A stretch of DNA of 14,128 nucleotides. It comes from Larix sibirica (lineage: Eukaryota > Streptophyta > Pinopsida > Pinales > Pinaceae). The stretch spans positions 58,892 to 73,019 of the forward strand of contig NWUY0300003311.1 in assembly GCA_004151065.3 (NCBI GenBank), written 5' to 3'. This document shows positions 1 to 7,856 of the stretch, piece by piece. The first letter of the stretch is position 1; every line of letters begins with the position of its first letter. The notes below the pieces were generated by a model, which did not search any database, had not been told where the DNA came from, and saw nothing but the letters and a program-made list of their open reading frames with translations. The translations under genes were made by a program, and so were the position numbers.

Positions 1-78
1 TGAGGATAGGTTGGAGGGAGGTCTCCAACTTTGTTACAGTGGAAGATAAGGATGGTGTGCCATCCTTAAGGAGAGCAG

Positions 79-735
79 GTTATGGTATCTGGTGAACTCA
101 ACAAAACCATGGCAATACCAACAGATGCCAAGGAAAAGGAAGCTCATGAGTTGAATGAGTTCAAAGCATAGAGGTTACTCCTTGATGGGGTAAAGGACCA
201 CTTGATCTCACACCTTGGTGAGAAGGATACTGCCAAGGAGATGTGGGATACATTGAGAGGCCTATTTGAGGCCAAGAATGAAAAAGGAAGATGGCCTTAC
301 GAGATAAAGCTCCATAGCATTAGGATGGTCAAGGGGAAACAATGGACCTCCTATCTCACCGATCAAGCAGGTGAAGGATGAGTTGCATGCAAGTTGGGGA
401 CAATATCCCAGACCCAAAGATGGTGCGCATAGCCTTGAAGGGCTTCACCAAGGACGGGAGGTCTTGTTCACATGTGTGGTTGGCAGAGAAAAGCTCCGAC
501 TGGAGCAAGTTCTGGGATGACTTCACTCAGGAGGAGATCCGAAGAGGATTTCAGAAACAAGAGGAGGTGAGGAAGAAGAGGAAAATCTTGCCTTGGCCTC
601 CAGATCCAAGGGCAAAGGAAAGAAGGAGAAGGACCTTCTAGTGGCATCAAAAGGAAGGATATGAGTAAGCATTGCTTTGCTTGTGAGGAGTTTGGCCATT
701 ATGCTAGCCAGTGTCCTTACCAGGAAGAAGGGTAA
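79..735 (+). pseudogene. copia gag remnant (UBN2-type gag plus zinc knuckle)
   Basis: The reading starts in the frame of bases 79-81 (VMVSGELNKTM...) and gives RLLLDGVKDHLISHLGEKD, MWDTLRGLFEAKN and KLHSIRMVKG. These are the conserved blocks of the plant copia gag core, which packages element RNA. A TAG at 169-171 interrupts it, and a frameshift near 366-380 moves the frame to DPKMVRIALKGFTK and FWDDFTQEEIRRG (about 410-545). A lysine/arginine-rich stretch follows. A CX2CX4HX4C zinc knuckle (CFACEEFGHYASQC) lies at 673-714 and ends at a stop at 733-735. Several disruptions show that it is a pseudogene. Confidence 0.82.
673..714 (+). other. CCHC zinc knuckle of the copia gag
   Basis: The cysteines are encoded at 673-675, 682-684 and 712-714 and the histidine at 697-699, giving exact CX2CX4HX4C spacing. 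In retroelements this knuckle binds nucleic acid at the gag C terminus. The spacing is intact although the flanking frames are broken. Confidence 0.85.
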
Positions 736-839
736 AGAAGGGAAGAAGAAGCAGATGGCAGCACAACAAAGGAAAAGATGAGTGGATGAGTTCACTGCCA
801 AGTTTGATGATGAGTTTTCACTCATTGTTCTGTTTGGAG

Positions 840-1368
840 TGTATGGCCAGCTATGGCTGGTACATAGATAGTGGAGCTACATGCCACATAACTGGAGAGG
901 GTTTCAGTGCTTCAGGATGCTTCAGAGGTAGACTCTACATGCTATGTGAGATGTCTCACATCAGATTAGCAGTAGAAGAGGGTGGGGCAGTCACCTTCCA
1001 AGCTGGAGTCAGATTATACTCTGGGGTTAGCTAGAGTATTGTATGTTCCAGAGATGAGAGTCAGTGTGCTCTTAGTTTCAGTTCTGGAGGATGAGGGCTA
1101 TGCATTGCATTTCCAGGATGGAGCAGTGTTCATTCGCCCTAAGAGAGCAAGTGTCCAGGATGCAGTGATGATTGGCATCAGGGAGGGAAAATTATATAGG
1201 TTGTTGGGAACCAATAGTCAGCTTCAGAGGGAGTTTGGAGCAGAGTTCCAAGGGAGTTTGGAGTTTGGATCAGTGTCTGAGAGGGAGCGTGAGGCTCATC
1301 TCAGCAGGCCTACGTGGTATGAGATGACACTGATGGAGGAGGAGCAAGGGATCCAGATCAGAGTTTAG
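840..1368 (+). pseudogene. copia protease and pre-integrase remnant
   Basis: The frame at 855-900 reads WYIDSGATCHITG. This is the Ty1/copia aspartic protease signature, with the catalytic Asp of DSG at 867-869. The frame then shifts, and 1015-1368 reads LARVLYVPEMRVSVL, VSVLEDEGYALHFQDG and IGIREGKLYRLLG, as in the end of protease plus the GAG-pre-integrase domain. The coding stops at 1366-1368 without any integrase HHCC or DDE motif. The residues between protease and pre-integrase are shorter and scrambled compared with family members. This is a dead fragment. Family assignment is confident; the exact frameshift points are approximate. Confidence 0.82.
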
Positions 1369-1430
1369 CAGGGCAGCAACAAGGTCTTCCAGTTCAGAGG
1401 GAGCAGCACAGCAGAGGACCAGTTGATCAT

Positions 1431-1488
1431 GGAGGAGGTGGTGTCTCCAGAAGTACCTCGGAGGAGGTGGTGTCTCCAAAAGTACCTC
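1431..1488 (+). repeat. 29-bp tandem duplication upstream of the polypurine tract
   Basis: Two adjacent 29-bp copies (1431-1459 and 1460-1488) differ at one base (CCAGAAG versus CCAAAAG). They start GGAGGAGGTGGTG and end AAGTACCTC. Twenty-nine is not a multiple of three, so the duplication shifts any reading frame crossing it. Confidence 0.9.
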
Positions 1489-1493
1489 CCTCG

Positions 1494-1504
1494 CTAAGAG
1501 GGAG
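1494..1504 (+). promoter_or_regulatory. Polypurine tract of the copia element
   Basis: A purine run (AAGAGGGAG) lies immediately before the TGTTAG start of the LTR. In LTR retrotransposons this position primes plus-strand DNA synthesis. The call rests on position and composition. Confidence 0.65.
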
Positions 1505-1692
1505 TGTTAGTTTTTGTAGCTCGGCAGGTACTTCTATATTGGGGTTGTCTAGCAACATAGAAGGGGCTAAGGTGATTTCTAGACATGTATTGTAAAGGTG
1601 GATTAATAACACCTCATGTAAATGATTCTAGTTGGCCAATGGTATTGTAGTGCCCATGGTATTGGTCCATGGTATTTGCATGAGTGTGAGAT

Positions 1693-1700
1693 TATAAAAG
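1693..1700 (+). promoter_or_regulatory. TATA box candidate in the LTR
   Basis: TATAAAAG occurs about 190 bases into the LTR, a usual place for the U3 promoter. No transcription start can be verified. Confidence 0.45.
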
Positions 1701-1935
1701 AAGCCTTAGAGTATGATAACGGTCATATAGGAGTTAAGGAGATCTTCTATAGTGGTCAGCATCATAGTTGCAAGAGACGGGTTTCCTCTTGTAGTGATCA
1801 GTTGGATCCAGGGTGGATCTAGGGTTTGTCTATCTAGTTTCCAGAGAGGATTTCGGATATCTTTCTGTGTGTTTGGTCCAAATCCAAAGGGTTTAGCCAG
1901 AGGACCGTTATAGTACTATTGTAATCAAATCCTAC

Positions 1936-1941
1936 AATAAG
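1936..1941 (+). terminator. Polyadenylation-type signal in the LTR
   Basis: AATAAG, in the context CCTACAATAAGAAG, lies about 240 bases downstream of the TATA candidate. It could end the R region. Plant signals are loose, so this is only a candidate. Confidence 0.35.
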
Positions 1942-2246
1942 AAGAAGACAAACATTTTGTTGGTTTTCCCCGAAGGACTGGGATTTCCAGGGTACATTTT
2001 GTGTTGTGGTTTTCTCTGTTTATGGTTGCTTATCAGTGTGTTGCATTTTCAGTAATTCACAAAGTTAATTGATTACTGGTTTTCTATAAGATCTGGTGAG
2101 CTGGAATTTTCACAAGATGCCCAATGTCATCCTACTCTTCATCTACATGCCATCTACGAAATATAGACATGCCAAGAATAGCAATTCCGACTCCTAAAAA
2201 TTAGGAATTATAGAAATGAAAATGACTACTCCAATTATTGAATAAA

Positions 2247-2550
2247 AGACTTGATATAGATCCCATTGTGTTGGATGATATTGATCCAACCTCAAGACTC
2301 ACAATGGGTAGAGGAGATTAACCTGGCAGAGTTTGATCCTGATATTTATGACTTGGGATAGAATTGTTTGGATTCGGATCCACTAGTATGAGTAGCACCA
2401 AGCATGGAAGGCATTAGTTGTGCTTCTATTAATACTACTATAGCAGTTGCAGATGTCCTTGAGGAGTATGATGAATCCGAGCCAAAGGATGGTCCTATAG
2501 CTCATGCCGAGGATCCCATATCCAATAGTGGTGATGGGTTTGATGGTTGA
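2247..2550 (+). pseudogene. Degenerate C-terminal tail, probably hAT transposase
   Basis: Bases 2247-2300 read KRLDIDPIVLDDIDPTS. After a one-base shift, about 2297-2550 reads QWVEEINLAEFDPDIYDLG and DVLEEYDESEPKDGP, ending at TGA with GDGFDG before it. Only two internal stops interrupt about 80 codons. Acidic DPI-x-LDDID tails followed by W-x-E segments occur after the dimerisation domain in plant hAT transposases. The domain itself is missing or unreadable here. It could also be the tail of another plant element protein. Confidence 0.4.
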
Positions 2551-2854
2551 TCTTGTTGATCAGTGATATGTAGTAAGCAAGTTCTTTGTAGCATGTTCTG
2601 TTTCGGATTCTAGAGGCCATTTAGAGCCTTATTAATTATGTATTTTGTTTCAGATATGTATCACACTCAGTGCCATTTTGATCTATTCACCCTTACTTGC
2701 ATGGTATATACATGACCAGACTTTGCATATTTTGTCTCTAATGGTTTGGAATCATGATTTGGAATCTTTAAAATGTATTTTTTCATTAACATTTTAATAT
2801 GTCATGTATTTTTTAGTAAATCGCGTCATAAGATTCAAACCAATCCAAGTCAAA

Positions 2855-2937
2855 GCCAAGTAAGAGTCTAAGTCCGAGTTGAACCTCAGTCGAGTCCAAG
2901 TCCGAGTTGAATTTCAGTCGATTCGAAGTCCAAGTCT
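2855..2937 (+). repeat. AAGTCCGAGTTGAA direct repeats (subterminal-type)
   Basis: Two near-identical copies of about 32 bases occur side by side (roughly 2864-2927), each built on AAGTCCGAGTTGAA followed by TCAGTCGA. Shorter AAGTC words lie on both sides. Such arrays are typical transposase-binding subterminal regions of DNA transposons. The role is inferred from position next to the candidate element end. Confidence 0.6.
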
Positions 2938-2938
2938 A

Positions 2939-2954
2939 TGTTTTAAAACATTGA
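2939..2954. repeat. Candidate hAT terminal inverted repeat
   Basis: TGTTTTAAAACA is a perfect 12-base palindrome, followed by TTG. Read from the other strand the end is CAATGTTTTAAAA, resembling known hAT-like ends. The partner terminus is not in the window. Confidence 0.35.
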
Positions 2955-3094
2955 TACTTACCATAATAAATCCAAACCCTTGTGATTTGGTGCTTTTAGT
3001 ATCCCTGCATTCTTTAGTTTCCTTGGTTGCGACGAATGGCTTTGCTAGATTTAAGTGGATCAAGTTGCATAGATTGGCCGCCCTGCTCTAGCAT

Positions 3095-3640
3095 ATTTAC
3101 ATGGAAATCTGCTACTTCCCTCCTATATCTTCAGGGTATGCTCTTCACAGTGGACCAAACGGGGACCCCTACCAGGATCTCTATGTCGACATTGTCCAGT
3201 ACTCAGCTTTGAGGGATGTCATTCTCTTGGGGGATTTCAACGCCCACAAAGGAGCCCATCGGATTCCCCTTCATTATAGATCTGCGGGCACTCTTTGCCT
3301 CCATGAGATTGATCATGATTTAGTTGAACTCCATGGGACTTTAGATGATGCATTAAGAATTTAGGACCCCTCACAATTTACAACAAACATCTCCTACACC
3401 TTGGCGAGTCTCATGAGTTACTGATCGTAAATGACCTCTCTCAATGTCAGGATTCTAGCAGGTTCAATTTTTTTCCTCATAGCGAAGGGGCTAGTGTGGT
3501 TCATTATGTCATGGCCAACCAAGACCTCCATTTCATTCACCAGTTTTCAATGATGGGGATTTGAACGCATTCACGTCCTGTCTCCACCAATCACTCCCTC
3601 CCCTTTCCAACTTCTCATCTCTAGATTCGATCTCCTCCAA
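3095..3640 (+). pseudogene. LINE endonuclease domain (partial, mutated)
   Basis: The reading EICYFPP...DPYQDLYVDI...VILLGDFNAH (3101-3364 frame) is the C-terminal half of an APE-like endonuclease. The GDFNA motif is at 3230-3244. After a stop at 3362 and a frame change, 3490-3550 reads ASVVHYVMANQDL, where the usual SVVDYV motif has histidine (3502-3504) in place of aspartate. The final (S)DH motif appears as TNH near 3590. The domain normally nicks target DNA to prime reverse transcription. This copy lacks catalytic residues and is broken. Confidence 0.8.
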
Positions 3641-4075
3641 GTATAACCACGTATCATTGACTATTTGGGATGCAGTCATCAGTTCCTTCCCCCGTGTCAC
3701 TAGTCAATCCTCCCACCTCCAGAGTTAAAGTTCCTTCCCTACGAATCAATGATACGATGATACGTGCAAGGCACACCACAAAAATATTTGTCACACCCTT
3801 CTCCATACTCCCACTCCCCGCCCCCTTCTTCGGAATTTCTACCATTCTTTGCTTCACCGCAAGAAACGCCTCTTCATCTACTAGAGGAGACCATAAATGT
3901 GCACATCCCTCGGCCACTCCCCCAAAGCCTCCTTTTAGCATGTTGTTTTCACTACCACTCCAGCCTCCCTATTGACCTTGACCTCAATTTCATGCTCACC
4001 CATACAACTACAGTTTATGATGTTCCAAGACAGGCCTGTATTTTAGTTACCACCTCCCCCCCCCCCCACAAGTGC
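3640..4075 (+). other. LINE inter-domain linker, degenerate, with a 12-C run
   Basis: This stretch joins the endonuclease and reverse transcriptase remnants. Several overlapping frames are open because it is C-rich and stop-poor, but none shows a recognisable domain. A run of 12 C occurs at 4056-4067, where slippage or a sequencing error could have changed the frame. Confidence 0.6.
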
Positions 4076-4079
4076 CATG

Positions 4080-5250
4080 CTACTTGTTTTACTACAATGA
4101 TATCCAACAGGCCATTTGGGAGATGAATACTAATCGTGCAGCAAATGAGGAAGGGTTTCAAGCCATGTTTTTCAAACATGGTATACTTTCTCTCCTGAAT
4201 TACATCGTTGATTTGTTTAACCATGTGATTTGCTTTGGGTTCCCTCCATCCTCATCCCACCATATTATTCACCCGATCCACAAATTGGGGGCTAGTGCTT
4301 TGACACAAATAATTGCAGGACTATCAACGTTGGCCACACTTTTCCAAGCTCTACGCTACTCCCCTTCATCTACAATTATCAAGAGAGCTCAGTGGGAGAC
4401 ACCTTCAAGCTAGAGATCAGGCAGGCTTCAAGCCGAGGTACCACACCATTGACCATATATTTACGCTTTGGGACATTATCGAGGAGGCGCGACACCACTC
4501 TTCGAAAGTCTTTTGTTGCTCCGTTGACTTTTGAAAGGTGTTTGACTCTATTCCAAGGGAGGCCCTATTTCAGAGACTCAAATACATTGGTATTTCAAAG
4601 ATCCTTATCATAACAATTATACGTCTCTATGAGTCAATTGTGGGTAGACTCTGCACAGCTCATGGTGTATCAAATTTCATTCGGAGAACCATAGGTGTGA
4701 AACAAAAGTGGCCTCTCTCCCCTACATTGTTTGGCATATACATTGATGAGTTGGAGTCTTTCCTCCAAGAGCATATTTAGCCAGGGGATGGGTGCCTCCT
4801 CCATTGGGTCCTGATATCCATCCTTTTTGTTGATGATGTGGTTCTCCTATCCTCCACTCCGGAGGGGTTGCAGAGACAACATGATGCCTTACCTATTTTC
4901 TGTGATCTTCGTCAGTTGACAATCAATCTCGACAAATCCAAGATCATGATTTTCAACAAGTCGAAGAATGTCCTTTCTAAGTTTCATTTTTTATTATGGG
5001 GAATAGAGTTCAAGATCAACACTGCTTATATACCTACATAGGAGTTCAATTCTCAATGCCTAAATATAGCATGAGGAAATCCCTCCAACCTCGGATCAAG
5101 GGCTATAGCTCCCTTGCTCTCCTTGGGCGTCGGACTTTCCAAAACCATTTCCAGGATATCTCATCTAAAATGGACCTCACAGACAGCGTCGCCAAACCCA
5201 CGATTTTTTATGGCTCAGAGATTTGGGGTCCTAGCTTACTGGAGTCTAAT
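4080..5250 (+). pseudogene. LINE reverse transcriptase (frameshifted)
   Basis: Blocks in order are DIQQAIWEMNTNRAANEEGF (about 4096), HHIIHPIHKLGA (4258), NNCRTINVGHTF (about 4309, shifted frame), QAGFKPRYHTIDHIFTL (4420), CCSVDF-stop-KVFDSIPREALFQRL (about 4510-4580), GVKQKWPLSPTLFGIYIDELE (about 4695-4757), FVDDVVLLSSTPEGLQRQ (4826-4879) and a thumb-like region to about 5250 ending YGSEIWGPSLLES. These are the standard palm motifs of non-LTR RTs. The catalytic box is FVDD, where family members usually have FADD, and the QGCPLSP motif is altered to QKWPLSP. Stops and shifts make it non-functional. It would copy element RNA at the nicked target. Confidence 0.88.
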
Positions 5251-6060
5251 TAGGCTGCGATAGAGGGGGTTCAAGTCCTCATGCTCCGTTGCATCATCAG
5301 ATGCAAGAGGAAAATCTCATCGACCATTATTCAGGCAGAATTCGTGGCCCACTCGTTCAAGATTGAAATTGTCTTTAACCCAACTTCCCTTTTGCAACGA
5401 GTTCATTGCTTCAATGACTCATTCACCGACAGAGAGTGCTACCCTTACCTTGCTTATTATTCTTCGGAGGCCATTGCCACTAGCATCTCTCCCCGTTGAG
5501 CTTACTGTTGGTTTGCAACTTTGCGGAGGTGTCCAAACTTCTCCATTTTATTGGCAGCTCGATGGACCGACTCCCCCCATTCAGCTATTCTCTCAATGCT
5601 CCTGGCAGTCTCCTGTCGTCCAAAGAGGAGTTGAACAAGTTTATCAAAGAGGACATCTACAAGCAGTACATTCATGTTACTTAGGTGAACCCACCAAGTT
5701 GGCTAAGCCCCAAAATGGCCTTCTATTCGAAGCATTTCCTAGAGTTGAGATACAACCTTGTTGTTCGACCGACATACACTCTTCAACACTGGATGCATTC
5801 CCTTAGGATTCCTCTAGGACAATTTCAGGTTGGCTCACATAGACTTCAGTTCGAAACCAATCACCACATCACACAAGAGGACAAGATCTGTCAGCTTTGC
5901 CATCTTCAAGAGATCAAGGCGTGGCAGCATTTCATTTTTTGTGGCCCCGTCTATTACGAGATCAAAGGATGTTTCCACTATCTTTTCAAGGAGTCTCATT
6001 ACTCCCTCTACATTTTCTTTCGGTTCCAGGACTAGAGATTTCTTACCATGTTTATGAGTA
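5251..6060 (+). pseudogene. LINE C-terminal region with CCHC finger
   Basis: The region continues the LINE protein past the RT in alternating frames: MLRCIIRCKRKI (5281), a proline/leucine-rich middle part, then 5685-6035 with PKMAFYSKHFLELRYNLVVRP and a cysteine/histidine finger. Frame changes occur near 5450-5520 and 5680. The conserved segment after the finger (PVYYEIKG) is also readable. Comparable C-terminal fingers in LINEs are needed for target-primed reverse transcription. This copy is interrupted by at least three shifts. Confidence 0.75.
5889..5942 (+). other. C-terminal zinc finger of the LINE protein
   Basis: The spacing is CX2CX9HX3C. The cysteines are at 5889-5891 and 5898-5900, the histidine is in the WQHF segment, and the last cysteine is at 5940-5942 before GPVYYEI. 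All four ligands are kept although the surrounding frame is decayed. Confidence 0.7.
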
Positions 6061-6800
6061 AGGCCATCAGACTCAAATCCCATTTGCTCCGCCCAGCTCC
6101 ACACAGATTGGACACCTCCAAACCGATTACCTCTTACTTTTCAATACTTCCAACAAATCGAGACACCAAGAGGCAGACAAAGAGTAGCACTAATTCAACA
6201 ATCAAATACGTGAGAACTAGGGCGGGGGGCACTCTCAAGAAATAGGAGAGACCCTAACGTAGGTGTCGACTAAAATCCCGGGACAGTTCACACAACACCA
6301 GCAAACCAAGGACCTCTTCCAAGCCTCAACAGTGGCTTACATCGCCCAAACAGAGATATATCTCAAAACTGTATTTCTGACACTACCAGAGCCTCCAATC
6401 AATCTTCCATCCAGCACTTCCTCCTATCAGCCTCGGATGTTAGGAGAGATGGAAATATAGGTACTGGGACCTTTGTCTTGGGAGAAGGAAGCTGCCCCTT
6501 CCCCCCTCTCTCATCCACTGCAGGTTGTTTCATGAGGCCTTGGCCCTTGATCTGAGTCCCTTTGGTGAGCCATCCTCCTCCTCAGATTGGGGTTTCTCTT
6601 GGTTTTGGTTTTTGGTTCTCAGCAGCTTTATCAGTGGTTCCACTTTGCTTTATACTGCTCAGTTTTAGACTTTAAACCTTATTTAGCATATACTAGATTT
6701 TATTTGATCGCATATGTTTTCTAGGAGCAGTTTTGGCACTCCCACTTTGTTAACAGTCCCATCGGGATCTTTGTGGTCATTCGTTGGACATTAATAAAAT
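6061..6800 (+). other. LINE C-terminal remnant and 3' untranslated region
   Basis: The first 400 bases may be the last, unrecognisable part of the LINE coding region (one open stretch, 6263-6460, shows no known motif). From about 6500 the sequence is T-rich and non-coding and runs without interruption into the terminal repeat. It contains TTAATAAAAT at 6791-6800, just before the tail. Confidence 0.55.
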
Positions 6801-6825
6801 TATCTTATCTTATCTTATCTTATCT
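6801..6825 (+). repeat. (TATCT)5 LINE 3' tail
   Basis: Five perfect TATCT units follow TTAATAAAAT and end abruptly at AGAGC. Several LINE clades end in a short tandem repeat instead of poly(A). It marks the right boundary of the element. Confidence 0.85.
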
Positions 6826-7706
6826 AGAGCTTGTAGGTATTCTGCTAGATGCATTTGGTACTTTAAAGAAAATTTCTTGAATTTAGAAAATCCTGGTTGT
6901 TCATGTGTGTTCCATTTTCCACTGGTTATTTCTTTCTGCCCATTAGTTCTGATTGATAAACATAATGTGGTATTCTTTTATCATATATCCTCCTTATTAT
7001 TTGAGCTTGTTTTCTTCAACTCCAATTTTTCATATTTGAGTCTTTATTACTCATATTATTGGTTGTTCATTGTACAATTCTATGTTTTGCTGTTACTGTT
7101 CTAGGGATTCTATCTTGGTGCCCTCGTTTCGATCTAAAGTCTCTTTACCCATTCATGTTATCTTTTGCTCCATTGTATTTCCTGGATATTTTGCTTTATT
7201 ACATTTCTTCTAAACTTTAATGATACTGCTCTTTGATTGATATGTGTTAGGTGCTTCCCTCTGATCATTGTACTTATTACAGTACCGTTGGCCTTTTTTG
7301 TCCTCTAGTGGACACAAATATTTAAAATTAGTACGACAATATAAATTTACAGATTAACCCATCATTGTTGATTGGTTCTTTAGAATTTCTGATTGAAGGA
7401 TTGTAGTTAATTCATCCCTCTCCCTTTTTGTAAGTATTAAAGGATTGTTGTTAATTCACCAGCGTGCATGCATGATTGGAATTACTTATTCAGTGTCATC
7501 TTCTAGGTTTAACTTCACATTCTCTCCTGGTTGTTTTTTGCTTGCTTGTAGATTGTTAATGTTAACTGGTTTCCTGAAATCGGAGTTGTGAAGGCCTATT
7601 TTGACATTCTCTTGAGGAAATCTATTAAGTGGATCCTGTTTTCACGAAGATACATAGTAGAATATTAATGTTTTTTGTTCTTTGTTTTGTATTTACTGCT
7701 TGACAG
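6826..7706 (+). other. SMC5 intron sequence upstream of the first visible exon
   Basis: T-rich sequence without a supported gene. It ends in a pyrimidine-rich stretch and TGACAG, the splice acceptor of the exon at 7707. The preceding SMC5 exon, which should encode the residues just before FLPQDRV, is not found here or further left. The intron therefore probably extends through the LINE, hAT and copia remnants. A 19-base motif (AAGGATTGTAGTTAATTCA) occurs at 7396-7414 and again, with one difference, at 7440-7458. Confidence 0.65.
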
Positions 7707-7856
7707 TTTCTACCACAAGATAGGGTATGTGAGTTTGCCAAATTAACTCCTGTAGAGCTTTTAGAAGAGACTGAAAAAGCTGTTGGAGATCAGGAGCTCT
7801 CAGGGCAACATAGAGCTCTTATTGAGAAAAGTCGGGAGTTGCAGAGACTTGAAATA
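7707..7856 (+). CDS. SMC5: SMC5 exon a (50 codons, phase 0)
   Basis: Acceptor TGACAG precedes TTT (7707), and the donor is GAAATA/GTAAGT. The exon encodes the FLPQDRV motif, which follows the head domain in SMC5, and ends ELQRLEI. Exactly 50 codons lie between the splice sites, so both ends are in phase 0. Confidence 0.92.

Larger units (their letters stand above)
1..2114 (+). mobile_element. Truncated, internally deleted Ty1/copia LTR retrotransposon
   Basis: The recognisable order is gag, CCHC zinc knuckle, aspartic protease, pre-integrase region, polypurine tract and 3' LTR. This is the Ty1/copia order, but integrase, reverse transcriptase and RNase H are missing between about 1370 and 1490. 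The left end lies outside the window, so no 5' LTR or primer-binding site is visible. Stops and frameshifts interrupt every domain, so the element cannot be autonomous. The 3' boundary is uncertain. I place it near the CA at 2111-2114 because hAT-like sequence begins just after. Domain identity is seen directly; the idea of one internal deletion is inference. Confidence 0.8.
1505..2114 (+). repeat. 3' LTR of the copia element (3' end approximate)
   Basis: The LTR begins TGTTAG directly after the polypurine tract. It is non-coding and contains a TATA-like box followed by an AATAAG-type signal about 240 bases later, which fits a U3-R-U5 layout. No second LTR is in the window, so the right edge cannot be fixed. 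CA endings occur near 2045 and 2114, and I chose the latter because the flanking element seems to begin there. Confidence 0.6.
2115..2954 (+). mobile_element. Probable 3' part of a hAT transposon
   Basis: This block contains a decayed acidic coding tail (see the separate entry), about 280 bases of AT-rich sequence, a direct repeat of AAGTCCGAGTTGAA words, and a palindromic TGTTTTAAAACA ending in CATTG at 2954. Plant hAT elements commonly have GAGTC-rich subterminal repeats, and some hAT-like ends read CAATGTTTTAAAA. The left side abuts the copia LTR, so the copia may have inserted into the hAT element, whose 5' part would be outside the window. Assignment is inference from layout and motif resemblance; no matching 5' inverted repeat is visible. 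Confidence 0.42.
3090..6825 (+). mobile_element. 5'-truncated non-LTR retrotransposon (LINE), inactive
   Basis: On one strand, in order, are an APE-type endonuclease, a reverse transcriptase, a C-terminal cysteine/histidine finger, a non-coding 3' region and a (TATCT)5 tail. That is the architecture of an APE-encoding LINE. There is no ORF1 and the endonuclease lacks its N-terminal half, so the copy is 5'-truncated, as is common after incomplete reverse transcription. At least ten frameshifts or stops break the coding region. The 5' edge is not sharply defined; readable homology starts near 3095. No target-site duplication was found by eye. Confidence 0.85.

Noticed and set aside
523-825. 100-codon minus-strand open frame
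   Set aside because: It is antisense to the copia gag and zinc knuckle. Its F/S/L-rich product only reflects the lysine/glutamate-rich sense strand.
3654-3941. Minus-strand 95-codon open frame opposite the LINE linker
   Set aside because: The region is C-rich and stop-poor, several frames are open at once, no domain is visible, and it lies inside the LINE.
3041-6850. TGCTAGAT shared at about 3043 and 6842 as a LINE target-site duplication
   Set aside because: The right-hand copy does not directly follow the TATCT tail, and only 8 bases match. Chance is likely.
6784-7104. 106-codon open frame rich in F, L, Y and S
   Set aside because: It begins within the LINE tail and runs into T-rich intron. 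The composition looks like a membrane protein only because T-rich DNA encodes F and L.
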